From positions 6,696,001 to 6,760,000 of the forward strand of contig OZ017795.1 in the NCBI GenBank assembly GCA_963969395.1: a stretch of 64,000 nt of DNA. Direction: 5' to 3'. The notes below the pieces were generated by a model. The model did not search any database and was not told the origin of the DNA. It worked only from the letters and a program-made list of their open reading frames with translations. Origin of the DNA: Pseudoscleropodium purum. Its lineage: Eukaryota > Streptophyta > Bryopsida > Hypnales > Brachytheciaceae. A program made the position numbers and the translations under genes. How positions within the stretch are numbered: position 1 is the stretch's first letter; every line of letters starts with the position of its first letter. Shown here piece by piece: positions 48,049 to 60,897 of the stretch.

Positions 48049-48342
48049 TCCAATCGTTGATCTCCGAAAAAAATCCAAGGGATACAAATATGGTACTTTG
48101 ATATGGATACAAATATTTTGATATGGATATGGATACATATATACACTACATATATCTACTACATATACGTACTCAAAAATATACTTGGAAAACACAAACT
48201 TCATATATCCCATATTCATTGACGAGTAACCCGACTTTCAAAATTACAAAGAGGGGGAAGGGAGGGGAGAAATATTGAAATTTTTTTAATTTTAATTATT
48301 TTTTAATTCATTTGGGGAGGTAAATAAAAATAATTAAACACA

Positions 48343-48393
48343 TTTTGAGCTCATTGTCATTGTGATAGTTTGTTACAATGACAATGAACTCAA
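48343..48393. repeat. Short perfect-stemmed inverted repeat
   Basis: TTTTGAGCTCATTGTCATTG and, after about 10 bases, CAATGACAATGAACTCAAAA form a hairpin with one mismatch. Confidence 0.6.
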
Positions 48394-48480
48394 AAGAGTC
48401 AATTAACTAATTCAAACATCAATCAACGTTCAACTTTTGAAAAAAAAAAAAATTTTAAACAATATGATTTTGGGGGCCCA

Positions 48481-49305
48481 TATCTCAAATTTTTCACAGA
48501 AGAAGAGTTTTTCATTTTTGAACAAATGCAATGATGAATAGTTTAGAACATGCATGCCAATATTTACAAAGATTGGAGTAATGGAAGATTGTTTTCAAGG
48601 CCTTGCAATCAAGTGAGGTACATTAGAAAAACAAAATTTTACTTGATTATACATTTTTGAATAAATGCTATAACCAATCAAACCCTTGCCCACTTTCCTA
48701 CCCATAGAATTTTTTGGAATGGCCTTTAATTAGCTAGGTTCCTCTATTGAGACAATCTGGATGCCAATGACGCTAGCATGTGAGTGTGTGAGCATGTCAG
48801 CATGAGCTTGAGAGTGGTGAGCAGGGATTGTGTGAGCCTAAAGCCTAAAAATTTAGAATATGATGTAATTTCAAAATTTTCTTAAAAAAAATCAAAAGAT
48901 TAATTTTTTTTCAACAAATTTTTTTGAATTAAATTTTTTTTGACCTATTACCAGTTTACCACATACTCATAACCATGGATTTAAAATCTAAATCTTGGGA
49001 AATTGGTACTATTGGATGTTTTAAAATTTATATTATATTTTGAGAGGTTGTCCCAAAGTGGATTGATGAAGTGAAAATACAAATAATTTAGAATCAAATC
49101 TAAGGATGGGATGAAGACAAATGTAGTAAAAATATCATAGGATGTCAAAAATTGTGTACATAATAAAATATCCTTTCATTGCAAAAGTGAATATACATTG
49201 GAATATAAATGTAAGATTTTGCTATTGAAATTTGGGAATCTTGAAGATAATATATTGGTACTACATATCTACTTCATATATGCTAATATCTATCAATTAA
49301 CTTAC
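48481..49305. other. AT-rich spacer
   Basis: No gene seen. The left end of the MULE-type element may lie here, but I could not identify a terminal inverted repeat. Confidence 0.35.
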
Positions 49306-52300
49306 TCACTCGCATATCTTGATGATTCTAGCTCCAAGAAGTACTTGCTTCACTTTATCTAAGCTAAGGATAGGAACATGGATGAATGTATCTATTTTAT
49401 AATCTAGGTTGCAGAAATAATGAAAGATGTAATAAAGGTGTTTGCAATTTATGTACAAGCCGTGCTTTCCAATGGAGGTTCCATTCATACTTCCATAATA
49501 GAGACAAGTACAAGATGGAAAATTGCAAAATGTAATGTTATAAATTTTTTAGTTAGGCTCAATCCCAGACAAAAGTGTAATAATAGTACCAAGTCTAGGA
49601 TAAGGAAGAAAGTTCACTCCAGTTATACTTGCGGTGACATTCCTTACGCTTTTCCATTGATTGCAGTGATTTTGAGTGAGGGCCTTACTACTCCACCAAA
49701 CTTGTTTTCCATTTTGAATGGAAGGGATTCTTTCAGCATGTGCTGGTCGAGGATGAATCTAGAGCATAGGCTCAAATATCCTAGAGGAGGTGAATAGACG
49801 TCAAGATGATATTGGCACACTAGATTGTAAGTGGAAGCCAGCTTCTTCAAGCTCTATGATTTCAACACAAGTAAGGTTGGTATCTGTGAGAATAGGCCAG
49901 ACCTCAAGGATCTTAGGTCGAGTAAGAACATGCAAATGTTTAGGTCCTATGACACATCATACAATTTGGTCAGTATAGAACCAAAAATCCTTGCTTTGAT
50001 CAACTACACCCTTATATTCACGCTTTTGTCCTTTGTAAATAGGGGCAACAATGGGTTTATCATGCTTGACAATCAATAGCTTGCATTTGATTTGTGAGTA
50101 CTTCTGAATGGCATGACATTGTTTCTTTGACTTGTGTGAAATTCTTGCTATATGCCATTCTGATGTATCACAATCCGTTTCTACCACAAATTGAGTATAG
50201 GATATGACCATATTAAACTCTTCAATGGCAGTCCCAAGTTGCATTCTCGCAATGGCTAATCTAATTTGAATCTGAGGATGAAAGAAGTTCACCTTGTCAT
50301 GATGATGAGAATCACTTTCAGAACCAATTGGAAGATCCAATTTTCTTTTGCTAGATCCAAATACCTCTTCTCTCTTCAAGTGTGGAATTCGAGTACAAAT
50401 GTCTTCTGCTCCAGGCATCTTACTAAATGCGTCTGCAATTTTCTTTCCATCTCTAAATGCCATAGCTCTCTTCAATTTCAAATCTTCTTTAGAAGGGCCT
50501 TTCCCAAAAGGGGCCCCACAAAGATAAACTTTATAGTTGGTCATTTGTATAAAGGCTTGAACCCAGTTATCATACGTGGCAACGAACAAGTCAAACTCGC
50601 GTTTGTCAGAAGCTTGCATCCATTTGTTATGCACTGTTTCTGCCAGGTTATACATTGGAATGTCTACTAGTTCTTCTATTGTCAATTTTTGCAAAAATGA
50701 TCAATGAAGTCATTATTCAAATGGTTTATTGTTTAGAATAAGAAATAAGGAAAAAATAAAAGTAGAGAAAAGGCCATACCGTTTCTATGAATTCACCCCA
50801 CTAATAATATCGAAAATGCCAAAATGCAAGCCAATCCTCGAGTTTACAAATTGTTGATTCTGACACAACTCCAAAGGAGTACCACCAAGCTCTAATTTCT
50901 AGATACATCTTATCTGCCTTGGACATTGATGTTGCATCCTTGTATTGCCTATAGAGTTGGATATGTTGGTGTTGTAACTCTTTGGGGATTAGCTTCTCTG
51001 TGTGCTTGTGCATGCTTGTTGTCCAATGAAATAAATAGATCCTTTCACCATCCACTATTGGAATGGATGGATCTCTTGACCTATACACAATACAAACTGC
51101 ATTAAAGTTGGCTTGAGCACTATTACATATAAATCCTTTGAAGGTTGGATTTGATCTTCCATTTTGTACCATAACCTTATTCAGACAATGCCAAAAAATG
51201 ATTTGGCCTTCGGTGCCTTCAGTTTGCATAGCACAAACAGCGATGGTCATGATTTTGCAATAAGTAGAGTCATAAATGTGACAAGTAATATTTGTCTATA
51301 ATTTCTTCTTCTTTACATGATCAAACATGATAAAGCACTTCTCGAGGTCACTACCTGATTGCATTTATTGTACGAGATCAACTCCACTACGAAGTCCATC
51401 TACAAGCATTTTGAACAAATAGACGTTCTCTTGTCCTTGTTTAGGAAACACACTATTGTGAATATACTCCATTTTGGCATGTCCTTTGATATCAAGAATT
51501 TGATCAATTTCGCCATCACCTTTGTTGTTGCTCTAGAAAGAAGATATCATATTGCATACATTTGGTGAGCTAAGGAGCTGGAATTTATCCATAACATTCT
51601 CTAACACATTGCCATGGAGTATCTCCTTTGGTCCTAGTCCATTACGAATAAGAAATGTATCAAAGAACTCCTTGCTTGCCACCATAGTAATAGCGGAAGT
51701 TTTGGCAATTGAAGTTCTAGCCACTTCGTGAACGATCAATCCAATGATTGCTTCAAGAGACTCTCTGCATTGGCCATCAACAACTAGATGCAAATAGACG
51801 CATGTACGTGACAAATCTTTGCTTCTAAGTATGTAATATATTTGCGAGTTACATAGATTGAGGCAAGTAGGAGATTGTCTACAAACTTTACAGAGTTGGG
51901 TAGAATTTAGTGGAGGAATTTGACCTAGGCTAAAAGGATGTCTGGTAGTCCGAATCCACTTAGTTTTGTTACTTTTTGAAACTCACATACGATAGTCACA
52001 TCTCAGATTCTCATAGATGAAGTGTTCAATACAAATCGACTTTCTAAACTTTAAACCTAAGTCATTATGAATGTTAAACGTCATGGTGTGACACCATGCG
52101 TTACCATCATACTGCTTATCCATACCTTCTATGCCTCTAGCCCCACATGTAGATCTACGATATGGCAGCAACTGGAAGAGAACATTCCCATTAAAACGAG
52201 GCGGGAGAAACTGGACCTTCTGATATTCAATGGAATCAAAATCAATTTAGGCAAGTTCATTATGTGATCCCAACATAGAAGATAATTTGCAAAAGTACTA

Positions 52301-52919
52301 TAATACATTTAGATAATCATAATGATTGGGAGGGAGAGAAAGATGAGAAAATCTAGATGATGTAGGACTACTAGGGATAGTGCGGAAGGTAGTAGGAATG
52401 AATGAATCCACTGTAGATGGCAAAAACAACATTTGAAGAGAAAGGTTGACAAGTTTTAATTGGAGTCTCGCCTTTTGAATCATTAGATAACTCTATAACT
52501 AGTTGTTGAGACTCGCATTTGATATTGTTGATAGTGAACAAAATATCATTTTGGGAACATCCACTATCTAAAGACTCTACTTTTACTGGTTGTAATAATG
52601 GATGTTCAATATTGGACTAATTAAAAATAGGTGTTTGTATTTGAGTCGAAATTGGCAAGAATTCAGACAAAGGACCATAAACTTTATAGCATCCTGTTGG
52701 AAGAAGCCAATAGAATCTTTCTTGATTGCTACATCTTGCCTACAAGATAGTTTCTTTAACAACACCATAGTCACCTTGAATTTCTTCTTTTATAATGATA
52801 GAAGAAGAGGAGAATCCAAAGCAAATATGAAGGAGATGGGCAGGCACATGTCCATAACTTTCACTCCCTAAGGGTAAAACAAATGGGATGTCATGACCTC
52901 TAGTGACAATACTAGCCAT
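49306..52919 (-). pseudogene. Decayed MULE-like transposase with SWIM zinc finger
   Basis: Reading the minus strand from an ATG at 52919, broken frames give one long protein of roughly 1,100 residues. A Cys-rich N-terminal part (CKVCRQSPTCLNLC, about 51870) is followed by CRESLEAIIGLIVHEVART (51770-51710). Then comes a transposase-like core, MTIAVCAMQTEGTEGQIIFW (51250), FKGFICNSAQANFNAVCIVY (about 51150-51090) and YLFHWTTSMHKHTEKLI (about 51040). Related proteins, as I remember them, have MADSAQANWNAV there, so a catalytic Asp appears to be Asn here. A long intact stretch (50694-49957) has LPLAET-like NLAETVHNKWMQAS and PGAEDICTR. A SWIM-type zinc finger CTC...NCKHLYYIF follows at about 49560-49390. 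MULE transposase plus SWIM is a classic combination. Stops and frameshifts make it a pseudogene. Family assignment is by motif order and memory. Confidence 0.68.
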
Positions 52920-53635
52920 AGTGAAGCATTAAAAAAATGAGTGAGCAAGCAATAACACTAAAAAGGAAGAAGAAGCAAACAATTATATTTGAAAGTGTAA
53001 GGGTTGTGAATGTAAAGAAGGATCATTTCAAATGGATGAATTGAAATTTGAATTTGGATTGATAATTTGAGGGCTTGTTATTACGTATCATATAAAGATT
53101 TGATACAAAGAAAGGTATATGAAGAATATTTGAAATGGTAGTAGGGAAGACAACTTATTGCATGGCATTAATTAAAAAAAGACATATTGGTCTTTGTGAG
53201 ACCATATCAATAATGTATGAACAGGCATAGACAAGAGATGGTGATCCACCACATGCTTGCAATTATAATTTCATATTTGGAGACTGCTTAAGAATCTTGT
53301 ATTTGATTATGTTGTCAATAGCAAACCACGTAAACCGTTAGTTAGTAATGAAATAGAATTTAAATAATGTAGAGAGGAGATTCTAAAGTCTCTTAGAATA
53401 TAAGAACTTGCAGAGTAGAATGAAGTAGTATGTAGAAATGCATGTTCTAAAGAGTGTCCGTAATGTAATTTTGAGGACGTTGATATTGCAATGCATTACT
53501 AGTTGCTTATTTCAGATGTATAAAAACTTATCTTTTTCATTACTAGCATTGGACACTCCAAGTGAGGGTAGGAGAAATAGAAGGAGGAAAAAGAGTTTTC
53601 ATTATTCAAGTAAAAAACAATTGTTAAGGTCTAGA
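52920..53635. promoter_or_regulatory. Divergent intergenic region between the two MULE-associated genes
   Basis: About 720 bp separate the ATG of the minus-strand transposase (52919) from the likely ATG of the plus-strand companion (53636). Such head-to-head spacing suggests a shared promoter region. No particular motif is identifiable. Confidence 0.35.
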
Positions 53636-56600
53636 ATGATTAGACCGTTGCCTCAAATCATTACAGTTGATTTATCGGGCACAACAAGGAATTTAACATA
53701 CAAAGGTATTGTTTCATGTGAAGCAAATAGGGAGGATATCGTAGAAGCTGAATTCATTTCATGTGAAGCTCAACTGAGTATTGCCTCTAGTTGTTGTGAT
53801 TGGGATCAATACATTAACGAAGAAAAGGAAGAGGAAGAACAAAAACAAAAACAAGAACAATAAGTACTACTAGCATTGAAGTTTGAGGCAGATCTTAGAA
53901 GTACAAAGGAAATGGTAAGGAAATAACTATTCCAAGTGACATTACCTTTGTATGTATGTGAAATTATTTCTTAGATGCAAATTTAGCAACTTTGCATTAT
54001 TTTTTGCGCATCAGAAGCCTGATTCTAATGGTATATAGAATGTAAAAAACGGATACATATTGAGTCTTTTACGGCCTAAAAACTAAAATAGTATCTTGGA
54101 ATCTTTCTTGAAATCTTCCGATTATGAAGAATTTTAGTCAAAATCCAATACTATTATTTTTAGCAATTTTTTCCAATTTTTGTAAAATTGCTGAAGTGTC
54201 CACAAGTCTTGAAAAAAATTGGAATAAATTTGACCCGTAGAATCTATGGGTATAAATTTTTTTGGCTTAAAATCTTAAAAATTGAAGAAGTTATTCAAAA
54301 GATTCCTTTGAAGTATATCTACTAATCTCTTCCTTGTTTTTGTTTTTTTTGGAGACTAGTTTCAATTTAAACGTTGTGTTGCCTCCGAAGGTGCCAAGGC
54401 AATATTCCAATAAGAAGGAAGAAGAAGAATCAATGGAGGAAGAGGAAGCTACTACTAAGGAGGAGGGGGAGGCTGCAACAGAGTTTGAGTGGCAAGGAAG
54501 GTATGGAGAAACACTAAACAAATCGAACGAAGGAATAACAACTACATGGAATGAAGCAAATTTAGGTGCGTCACTCAATTTTGGATTGCCTTCTTAGACC
54601 CTAGCCATTAATGGCTATGCTTTTTAAGCTTTAGTTTGCTTTCATATTAGATTACAATTTGCTGAAATGCTCTTATTATTTCAAAATTTACAATGGACGG
54701 TTGTAAATAGCCACGATTTCTTTAGATTTCAATTTACTGTTGAATATTAGAATACCCAAGCCATGAATGGCTACATTTTGGGAATGCAAATTTGTTTCCA
54801 CAATATGTTTGAATAGTTCATTATTGAAATTTTCAACCTTCCTAGACCCTTAGCTGTTAACGGCCACACTTTGGGAGGCTCAAATGAGTTTCTATGTTTT
54901 CTCGAAAATTAATTCACTGTTGAAATTTTTAGCCCTTTCAGACCCCCAGCTATTGACGGCCACGCTTTTGGAGGTTCAAATTTGCTTCACTACATGGTTG
55001 AAATTTGTCTAATGCTCAAATTTTTAGTATTTTCTTACACCCCAACCATTAACGGATACACTTTTAGAGACTTCAATTTCTTTTATATTATGGCTGAAAT
55101 TCTTCTAATGTGGAAATTTATTTATTGTGGAAATTTTTGGTACCTTCTTATATCCCTAGCAGTTAACGGCTACACTTTTAGAGACTCAAATTTGCTTTAC
55201 TAGATGTTACATATTTGTCTAATGCTGAAATTTTAGAGCCTTACTATACCCTAGCTATTAACAGCCATGCTTTTAAACATTTAGATTTGCTTTCATATTT
55301 TGGCTGAAATTACTCTAATGCTAAAATTTTTCAACCCCTCTACTCCCTAGTCATTAATGTCCACGCTTTCAAAGACTTAAATTTTCTTTTATACTATGGT
55401 TGAAATTGCTCAAATGCTAAAAAATTTTAGCCCTCATATACCCTAGTTGTTAATGGCGACGCTTTTACAGACTTAGATTTGCTTTCGTGTTTTGGTTGAA
55501 ATTGCTTTAATGTTGAAATTTTTCAGTCCTTCTACACCCCAGCTATTAACAGCCACGCTTTTAGAGACTTAGATTTGCTTTCGTGTTTTGGCGGAAATTG
55601 CTTTAATATTAAAACTTTTCAACCCTTGTACACCCTAGCTGTTAATGATTGGGGTGTTCAATTACATATTCTACAATGTATATAAGAAGCTACAACTTCT
55701 TCTAATCTTCATTTACATGTCATTTCAGAGATGTTGATTCCAAGAGATCCACAAGCACGAGGATTAGGTGCTTTACTTCAACTTCTTTTTGAAGATTAGT
55801 TGGAGGTAGAATTTCATGGCTTATTGAAGAAAGAAACTGTCAACACTTCTTCTTGTCTTGAGTGGTTGAGGTATCAACCACGGGCAAAATCAAAAATCAA
55901 TATTCTTTTGTATCGTATAATTTCTTTGCCGGTTGTGAGACCTTTTTTGAAGAATGATGTCATGAATGTAGCTACACACTTTATTACTTGTGGTTACATG
56001 GAGGGCAATGGAATTTTTTATGTGGCTTTAGAGAACAATGATGGGAAGACAGTTGATGTCATGGATGATAATGTGAAACTGTAAAGTGACAATTGGGTGT
56101 GGGCTAATGCTATGTTTGAGAAAGAATTGCAAAATGATGAAGATCTCAAAACTTTTTTTGGCAAGATATTCATGGTGTGAGATGGCAAACCACCGTTTAC
56201 AAACATGGTTGCCTATTATCAATTGTGATCATACCAATGACTTTACATGGTATTATGTTGTTGAAAGTATTGTTTTAGAGGTCAAAAGTGACATTGCAAC
56301 TATGTTGACCACATTGCATGAAGTCAATTGGTAATTTTTTCTATTTCTTTATCAAATTTGCTTTCATTTTACTACTTAGTTTTTCAAGCTTGTTTGATTT
56401 GAATCATTATTACTCTTAATATTCTACCTTCTTATTGGTTTGATATTCACTTCGCACATTTTAACACAATGAATTTTATTTTGACATGAGAAATCAAAAA
56501 TCTCATATTTCTATCAATCTTGTTCACAAGCTTTATTGCATTCAAAATATTTTTGGGCAACTACTCTCATATTTTGAAAACCTTGTCTTCAAAAAAGATC

Positions 56601-56974
56601 TTATTGCAGCTAAAGCCAAACAGAAGTCAAAACAAAGGACTTGGTTCACTCTTATTATTGAGTCTTTATATGGAATCTTATATTAAGTTCATTTTTAATA
56701 TTTTTATTATTATTTTGTATTTGAATTCAATCTTTAAATAGTTATTTTAGTTATTTTAGTTAATATTGGGTCGCTTTAATATGCATAACATTTGTCATCA
56801 TATGCAATTTTTCTTATTCTCATATATCATTTTCTTTGTGCAGCAAGAATTGAAAGATGCTGCTACTATTGTTCAAAGGAAATTTTATGAGAAGTATCCC
56901 AATTCAACATATTAAACTCCAGTAGTAGTTTATGAATGGGCTTCTAAAGTAATTGACAAGGTAATTGTAGATTA
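53636..56974 (+). pseudogene. Companion gene of the MULE-like element, spliced and truncated by an LTR
   Basis: The likely start MIRPLPQIITVDLSGTTRN (53636) is followed by EAEFISCEAQLSIASSCCDWDQYI and a glutamate/lysine-rich tail. A second block begins near 54355 and is highly acidic (SMEEEEATTKEEGEAATEFE). After a tandem-repeat intron (donor-like TTTAGGTGCGT near 54568, acceptor-like TCATTTCAG near 55727) come RPFLKNDVMNVATHFITCGY (about 55940-56000), KIFMVWDGNHRLQTWLP (frame-shifted, about 56160-56215), YVVESIVLEVKSDIATML (to 56334) and INLVHKLYCIQNIFGQLLSYF (56510-56580). The order matches a repetitive protein family I remember from moss genomes, function unknown. Stops (e.g. TAG near 55798) and frameshifts break it. 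An LTR interrupts it at 56975. Confidence 0.6.
54598..55665 (+). repeat. Tandem array of ~96-bp units inside a transposon gene intron
   Basis: About ten degenerate units. Each has CCCTAGCTATTAACGGCCAC, then GCTTTTAGAGACTTAGATTT, then GCTGAAATTGCTCTAATGCT, then GAAATTTTTCA. Unit starts at 54847, 54943, 55039, 55153, 55248, 55344, 55441, 55537 and 55632 give spacings of 95-97 bp, with one of 114. The first units (54598-54846) are less regular. The array fills almost the whole putative intron between coding blocks of the companion gene. Confidence 0.88.
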
Positions 56975-59573
56975 TGTTAGTACCTATTCGGATTTACCTA
57001 ACTCATAGATAAGTTCGTTCCAAGGGAGGTATATCAAATAGGGATGTTCTTAATTTAATCAAAGCCAACCTACTAGGACATTGCAACATAAAGACGAAAG
57101 AAATAAAATTCCTTTATTTTCTATCACTATGTTATTCTCACCAAGTAGTCTTACTACACATTTAACGTTCCACTTTTAAAGCCACAAGGATAAGTAACTC
57201 CCAATTGTTTTAAATTCTCTTATCTTTGTTCTTTAACCTTTAGCTTCAACTTGGTCTTGACTGCTTCAATCTTTACCCAGGGTAATGGTCGGCTTGGGGT
57301 ACCCAAAAACATTGTCTTAACAATAATGTCAATCTACTGTAGTGTGTCAAACAACTTCATCCTTTAAATGCAATACATTATGGTTTCACAAAATGTGGTT
57401 TTAAATGCCTGAACTTATAATGTATCAAGAAAAAAAAACTCAACACAAAAAAAAGAATTTATAAATTTTTAATGAATGTTTTAGTGAAAAAAATTAGTGT
57501 TGTCCTAAACACATAAAATTCTTGAAAACAAGCATTTGGAATACCAAATAATTTTTTTTTAATATCATTTTTGGATGTGACTTACATAAAGTGGTCCAAT
57601 ACATAAAATAATTAATTTTATTAAAAAAACATTTTCAAAATTGTGCACTATAGAGGTTGCAATTTCCAAAATTTAGTGGGTTTTCTCACATCTATGAAAA
57701 GATTCACAAATTTAGTTTTTTTCCTTAAAAATTCAATATGAATATACATCTTGATGTTGTTGAGGTGCACAATTTTTTTTTTTAATTTTAGGATCTTCTT
57801 ACTTAATCAAAATGAACAAATTAGACAAACATTGGAGGCTTTCAACAAAAATAACTGAATTAGTGTGTCTAAAGAGGGATACCCCAAGCCGACCATTGCC
57901 CCCCACTCGGATGCACTTGACTGCAACCACCAAGCAAGCTTCTTGTCTCCAACTTGGGTCGCACAACACTCACTTCATCTTCGAATTGTTGTCTGCTACT
58001 TTGCCAGCAACAAAATTCTTCTCCACAGATTCACTTAGACTACTTCTAATCTCACAAATTGGTCTCTCAAAACTTTGATTAAGACAAAATTTGCACTTAA
58101 TTTTCCCTCTCATGCCACTCAGTTTTGACACTTTCACACTTTCCATCTTCACATAACATACATGCACGAAATCTCAATTTAATTTCCCTTATACTGTAAA
58201 TTCACTCCGATTAGGCAGACACATACTTCATACTCCAAACACAATTTAGAACTTAACAAGCCATGCTCGCCCTGCAATCTCCCCAATTAGGACATTAAAC
58301 ACAATTTTGACTCCGCTTCTTTCCAAGCAGATCATCACTTACACCTAATTGGTTCTCATTCTAACTCACACATTCTTAAATTACAGATACAAATCAGTAT
58401 ACATCAAATTTCCCGACTTCCAACTAACACATCCAATTCCAACATTCGCATTCCAACCCAATTGATTTCAAACATACTACACACCGGCCATGCATTTCCA
58501 CACACAAACACAACTTCAAATAACATTTCCATTCATATTAACCGACTTGGTGACAAATCACCATTGATACAAAAATTAAGTTCACAGCACTTGATTTTCA
58601 ACATTTCACTTGCTTTTGCTCTAATTCCTTCCAAATCCTTTCTTCTAATCTCCAACTGGGACTTAGATTCTTAACTCCAACTACCACTTCTATCAAGCTC
58701 GATTTAACTTCAACACAATCTCACCAACCAAATCTTCATCTCACAATCTCGTCAATTTCTCACTCACTCAGTAAACTTCTTCATCTTCCTGCACACACAC
58801 ACCGAACTGCACCAACTAGCACACACTTCGCTTCCTTCCAACTCCACCTATTAGGATTCACACATTCCTAATCCAACAATCACCATCACAATCTCCATCC
58901 TCATTCACGAATTTCACTCTGCACAATTCCAACTTCCACTCTTTCTACCCGCATCCAACTTGGACTCAAACCATTTCACTCTCGATTCCCATTAAACATA
59001 GTAAACTTCCTTCTCAATTATCCAGTGACAAATTTTCAATTTGCACTCACGTCCAAACATCATACACAAGCCTCTCTGACTTGACACAAATTCTCATACA
59101 CACCAAACAATCAAACACACATTCATGAAAACAAAAAAAACGCAGCTCATGGCTGGGACTCGCAGCGGACTCTCCTTCAACACTAGGTAAAATCAAATAG
59201 CTTCAAAACCGGACCTAATAGGATCCAAACTGGCGGTTACCAAAACTACAACGACACTCAACTAACCACCAACTTGGAACCGCCTCAACCTATACAACCG
59301 CAATCCGACTTGGCAAGCTGTACCATCTCTAAAAATCTCCCAATTGGCAATCAACTACTACCAAATGTTCCGACTTAACCCCAATTGCAAATCGCCTCCG
59401 TTCACACCGACTTGAACCCACGCACAGTCTTCACCCACTTTAATTACTCACCCAATTTGGCAATTCCACCACAAAATAGCATGAATTCCCACCAAAAATT
59501 ACAAAACACACACAATTTGCATTCAAAAACACTTCCAAAAAATCAAAATTCACACCCTAATAGGCTATCTACA
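56975..59573 (+). mobile_element. LTR inserted into the companion gene
   Basis: Starts TGTTAGTACC at 56975 and ends TATCTACA at 59573. Related to the reverse complement of the solo LTR at 61150-62425. Both have AAGTTCGTTCCAAGGGAG near one end, a shared CTAATAGGA..CAAAC..CGGTTACC block and TATCTACA at the other end. Length without the MITE inside it is about 1.97 kb, longer than the solo copy. If it is a 5' LTR, a poor primer-binding-like TGGTAGC lies just after it (59577). Its own internal region is cut off by the gypsy element at 59694. No matching target duplication is visible in the window. Confidence 0.6.
57280..57901. mobile_element. 622-bp MITE with GC-rich 25-bp terminal inverted repeats
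   Basis: GGGTAATGGTCGGCTTGGGG begins the left end (57280-57304). GGGATACCCCAAGCCGACCA leads into TTGCCC at the right end (57876-57901). CCCA occurs on both sides (57276-57279, 57902-57905), a weak target duplication. The interior is AT-rich and noncoding. The short frame at 57812 starts inside it and runs into the LTR. Confidence 0.75.
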
Positions 59574-59693
59574 GTAATGGTAGCTTTTCATTCAAAATTG
59601 AAGAAGCAAACTCCCCATTGTAGATCTGAAGCATACGACAGCATTTGTAGTACAATTTTTCTAAGACAAAACCAAAGCAACCCCATATAGGTT
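59574..59693 (+). other. Stub of internal sequence after the LTR
   Basis: 120 bp between the end of the 56975-59573 LTR and the start of the gypsy LTR, probably the first bases of the interrupted element. Confidence 0.35.
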
Positions 59694-60596
59694 TGTTCGG
59701 GGGAAAACTCAAATTAGCTTAGTGTTTTAATTAGCTAATGTCACTTTGTAGGTAAATTATATCATTAATCTTAAGGTATTAAGGTATTTGGTATATTTTC
59801 ATATTCTATTTAAGAATGGGAAAGAAATTCTCTTTCTAATTTCCGTCCATTTATAAATATAAATTCCTAACTACTAAGTCCATCCCATATCCAGTCTTAT
59901 CTTAAAATAAGATGTGAATCTAAAGGTATAAACTAAGGGAATTTGCATCCATAAATCTCATACTTTGAATTCACTGAAATATATTACAAATATACTCATT
60001 TGCAACCTACATCTCATAATATATATATGTGAGTTTCATTAATAGTCAATAGTTTAATGAATAATCAATAATCAAATGCAGCAGTAATAAACGATATTCT
60101 ATAATCAATATTTACATTGCAATACCAGCAATAATCAATGATCAAATTTACCCAAATTACTTAAATAGGTTTCATACATGCATGGCAATTATAATATAGA
60201 AAAGTGTTTACAACTACAGCAACTACCTTCCTACAACTTTACTGCAATCCTTGCTCAAGTCGCTACTCAACTTTTGTGGCTATGGCAAGAAGATGACCTA
60301 ACTAGTTAATTTCATAGTCACTTTCATAATTACTTCATATGACAATAACTTCTACTTGTGTGTTGCTATTGGTTTGTATTTTTTTTAAAATTCAAATCCA
60401 CTTCTTACCATTTATTCGGCACCTAACATACTATTGAATTAAATTTAGGAAAAAAAAAATCTTACTATTATTGTTATCATATTTTATTTATTTATTTATA
60501 TTTATATTATTAATTTTGTATTATTATTATTATTATTATTATTATTTTCTAACTAAGTATTATTATTTATACTTCCAAATTTATCATATTTTCACA
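59694..60596 (-). mobile_element. Probable 3' LTR of the minus-strand Ty3/gypsy element
   Basis: Plus-strand limits TGTTCGGGGGAAAAC and TTTTCACA give TG...CA ends. On the minus strand it follows the pol stop codon (60898) and a purine-rich tract (GTGTGCGGTGGA, 60618-60630), where a 3' LTR belongs. The other LTR is outside the window, so neither limits nor target duplication can be checked. It includes an (ATT)n run near 60520-60546. Confidence 0.45.
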
Positions 60597-60897
60597 AATT
60601 TCGAAATAAAATAAAATCCACCGCACACTTAAAATAAAAACTTGTCCCCAAGTTTTATTAAATTTTAGTAATCTACAAAAAACATTGAACAACATTAGTA
60701 ACAGTTTAATCATCCCAAGGGTTGTAGGTCCATTAGAAGGAAGAATAATTACTAGCCTACAAAAGTAGATTAAATTCTAAAGGCTAAGTTGAATTTTTAT
60801 ACCTTCATTTATTTATTGTTAATCCAAAATTGTAACTAAATAATTAAAAAGAAAATTAAAATTTGTAATAACATTGGATTAAGTTAAACTTTTAGAA

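Larger units (their letters stand above)
47611..48480 (+). repeat. Two partial TTAA-flanked repeats
   Basis: TTAA followed by CCCCTAAGTGC (47611) and TTAA followed by TCCCTAAATTTCC (47751) are two 5' ends of the family in succession. The second resembles the beginning of copy 3. Right ends are not clear. Confidence 0.4.

Noticed and set aside
54334..54597. Acidic 87-codon frame as an independent gene
   Set aside because: It fits as an inner exon of the companion transposon gene, between donor- and acceptor-like sites.
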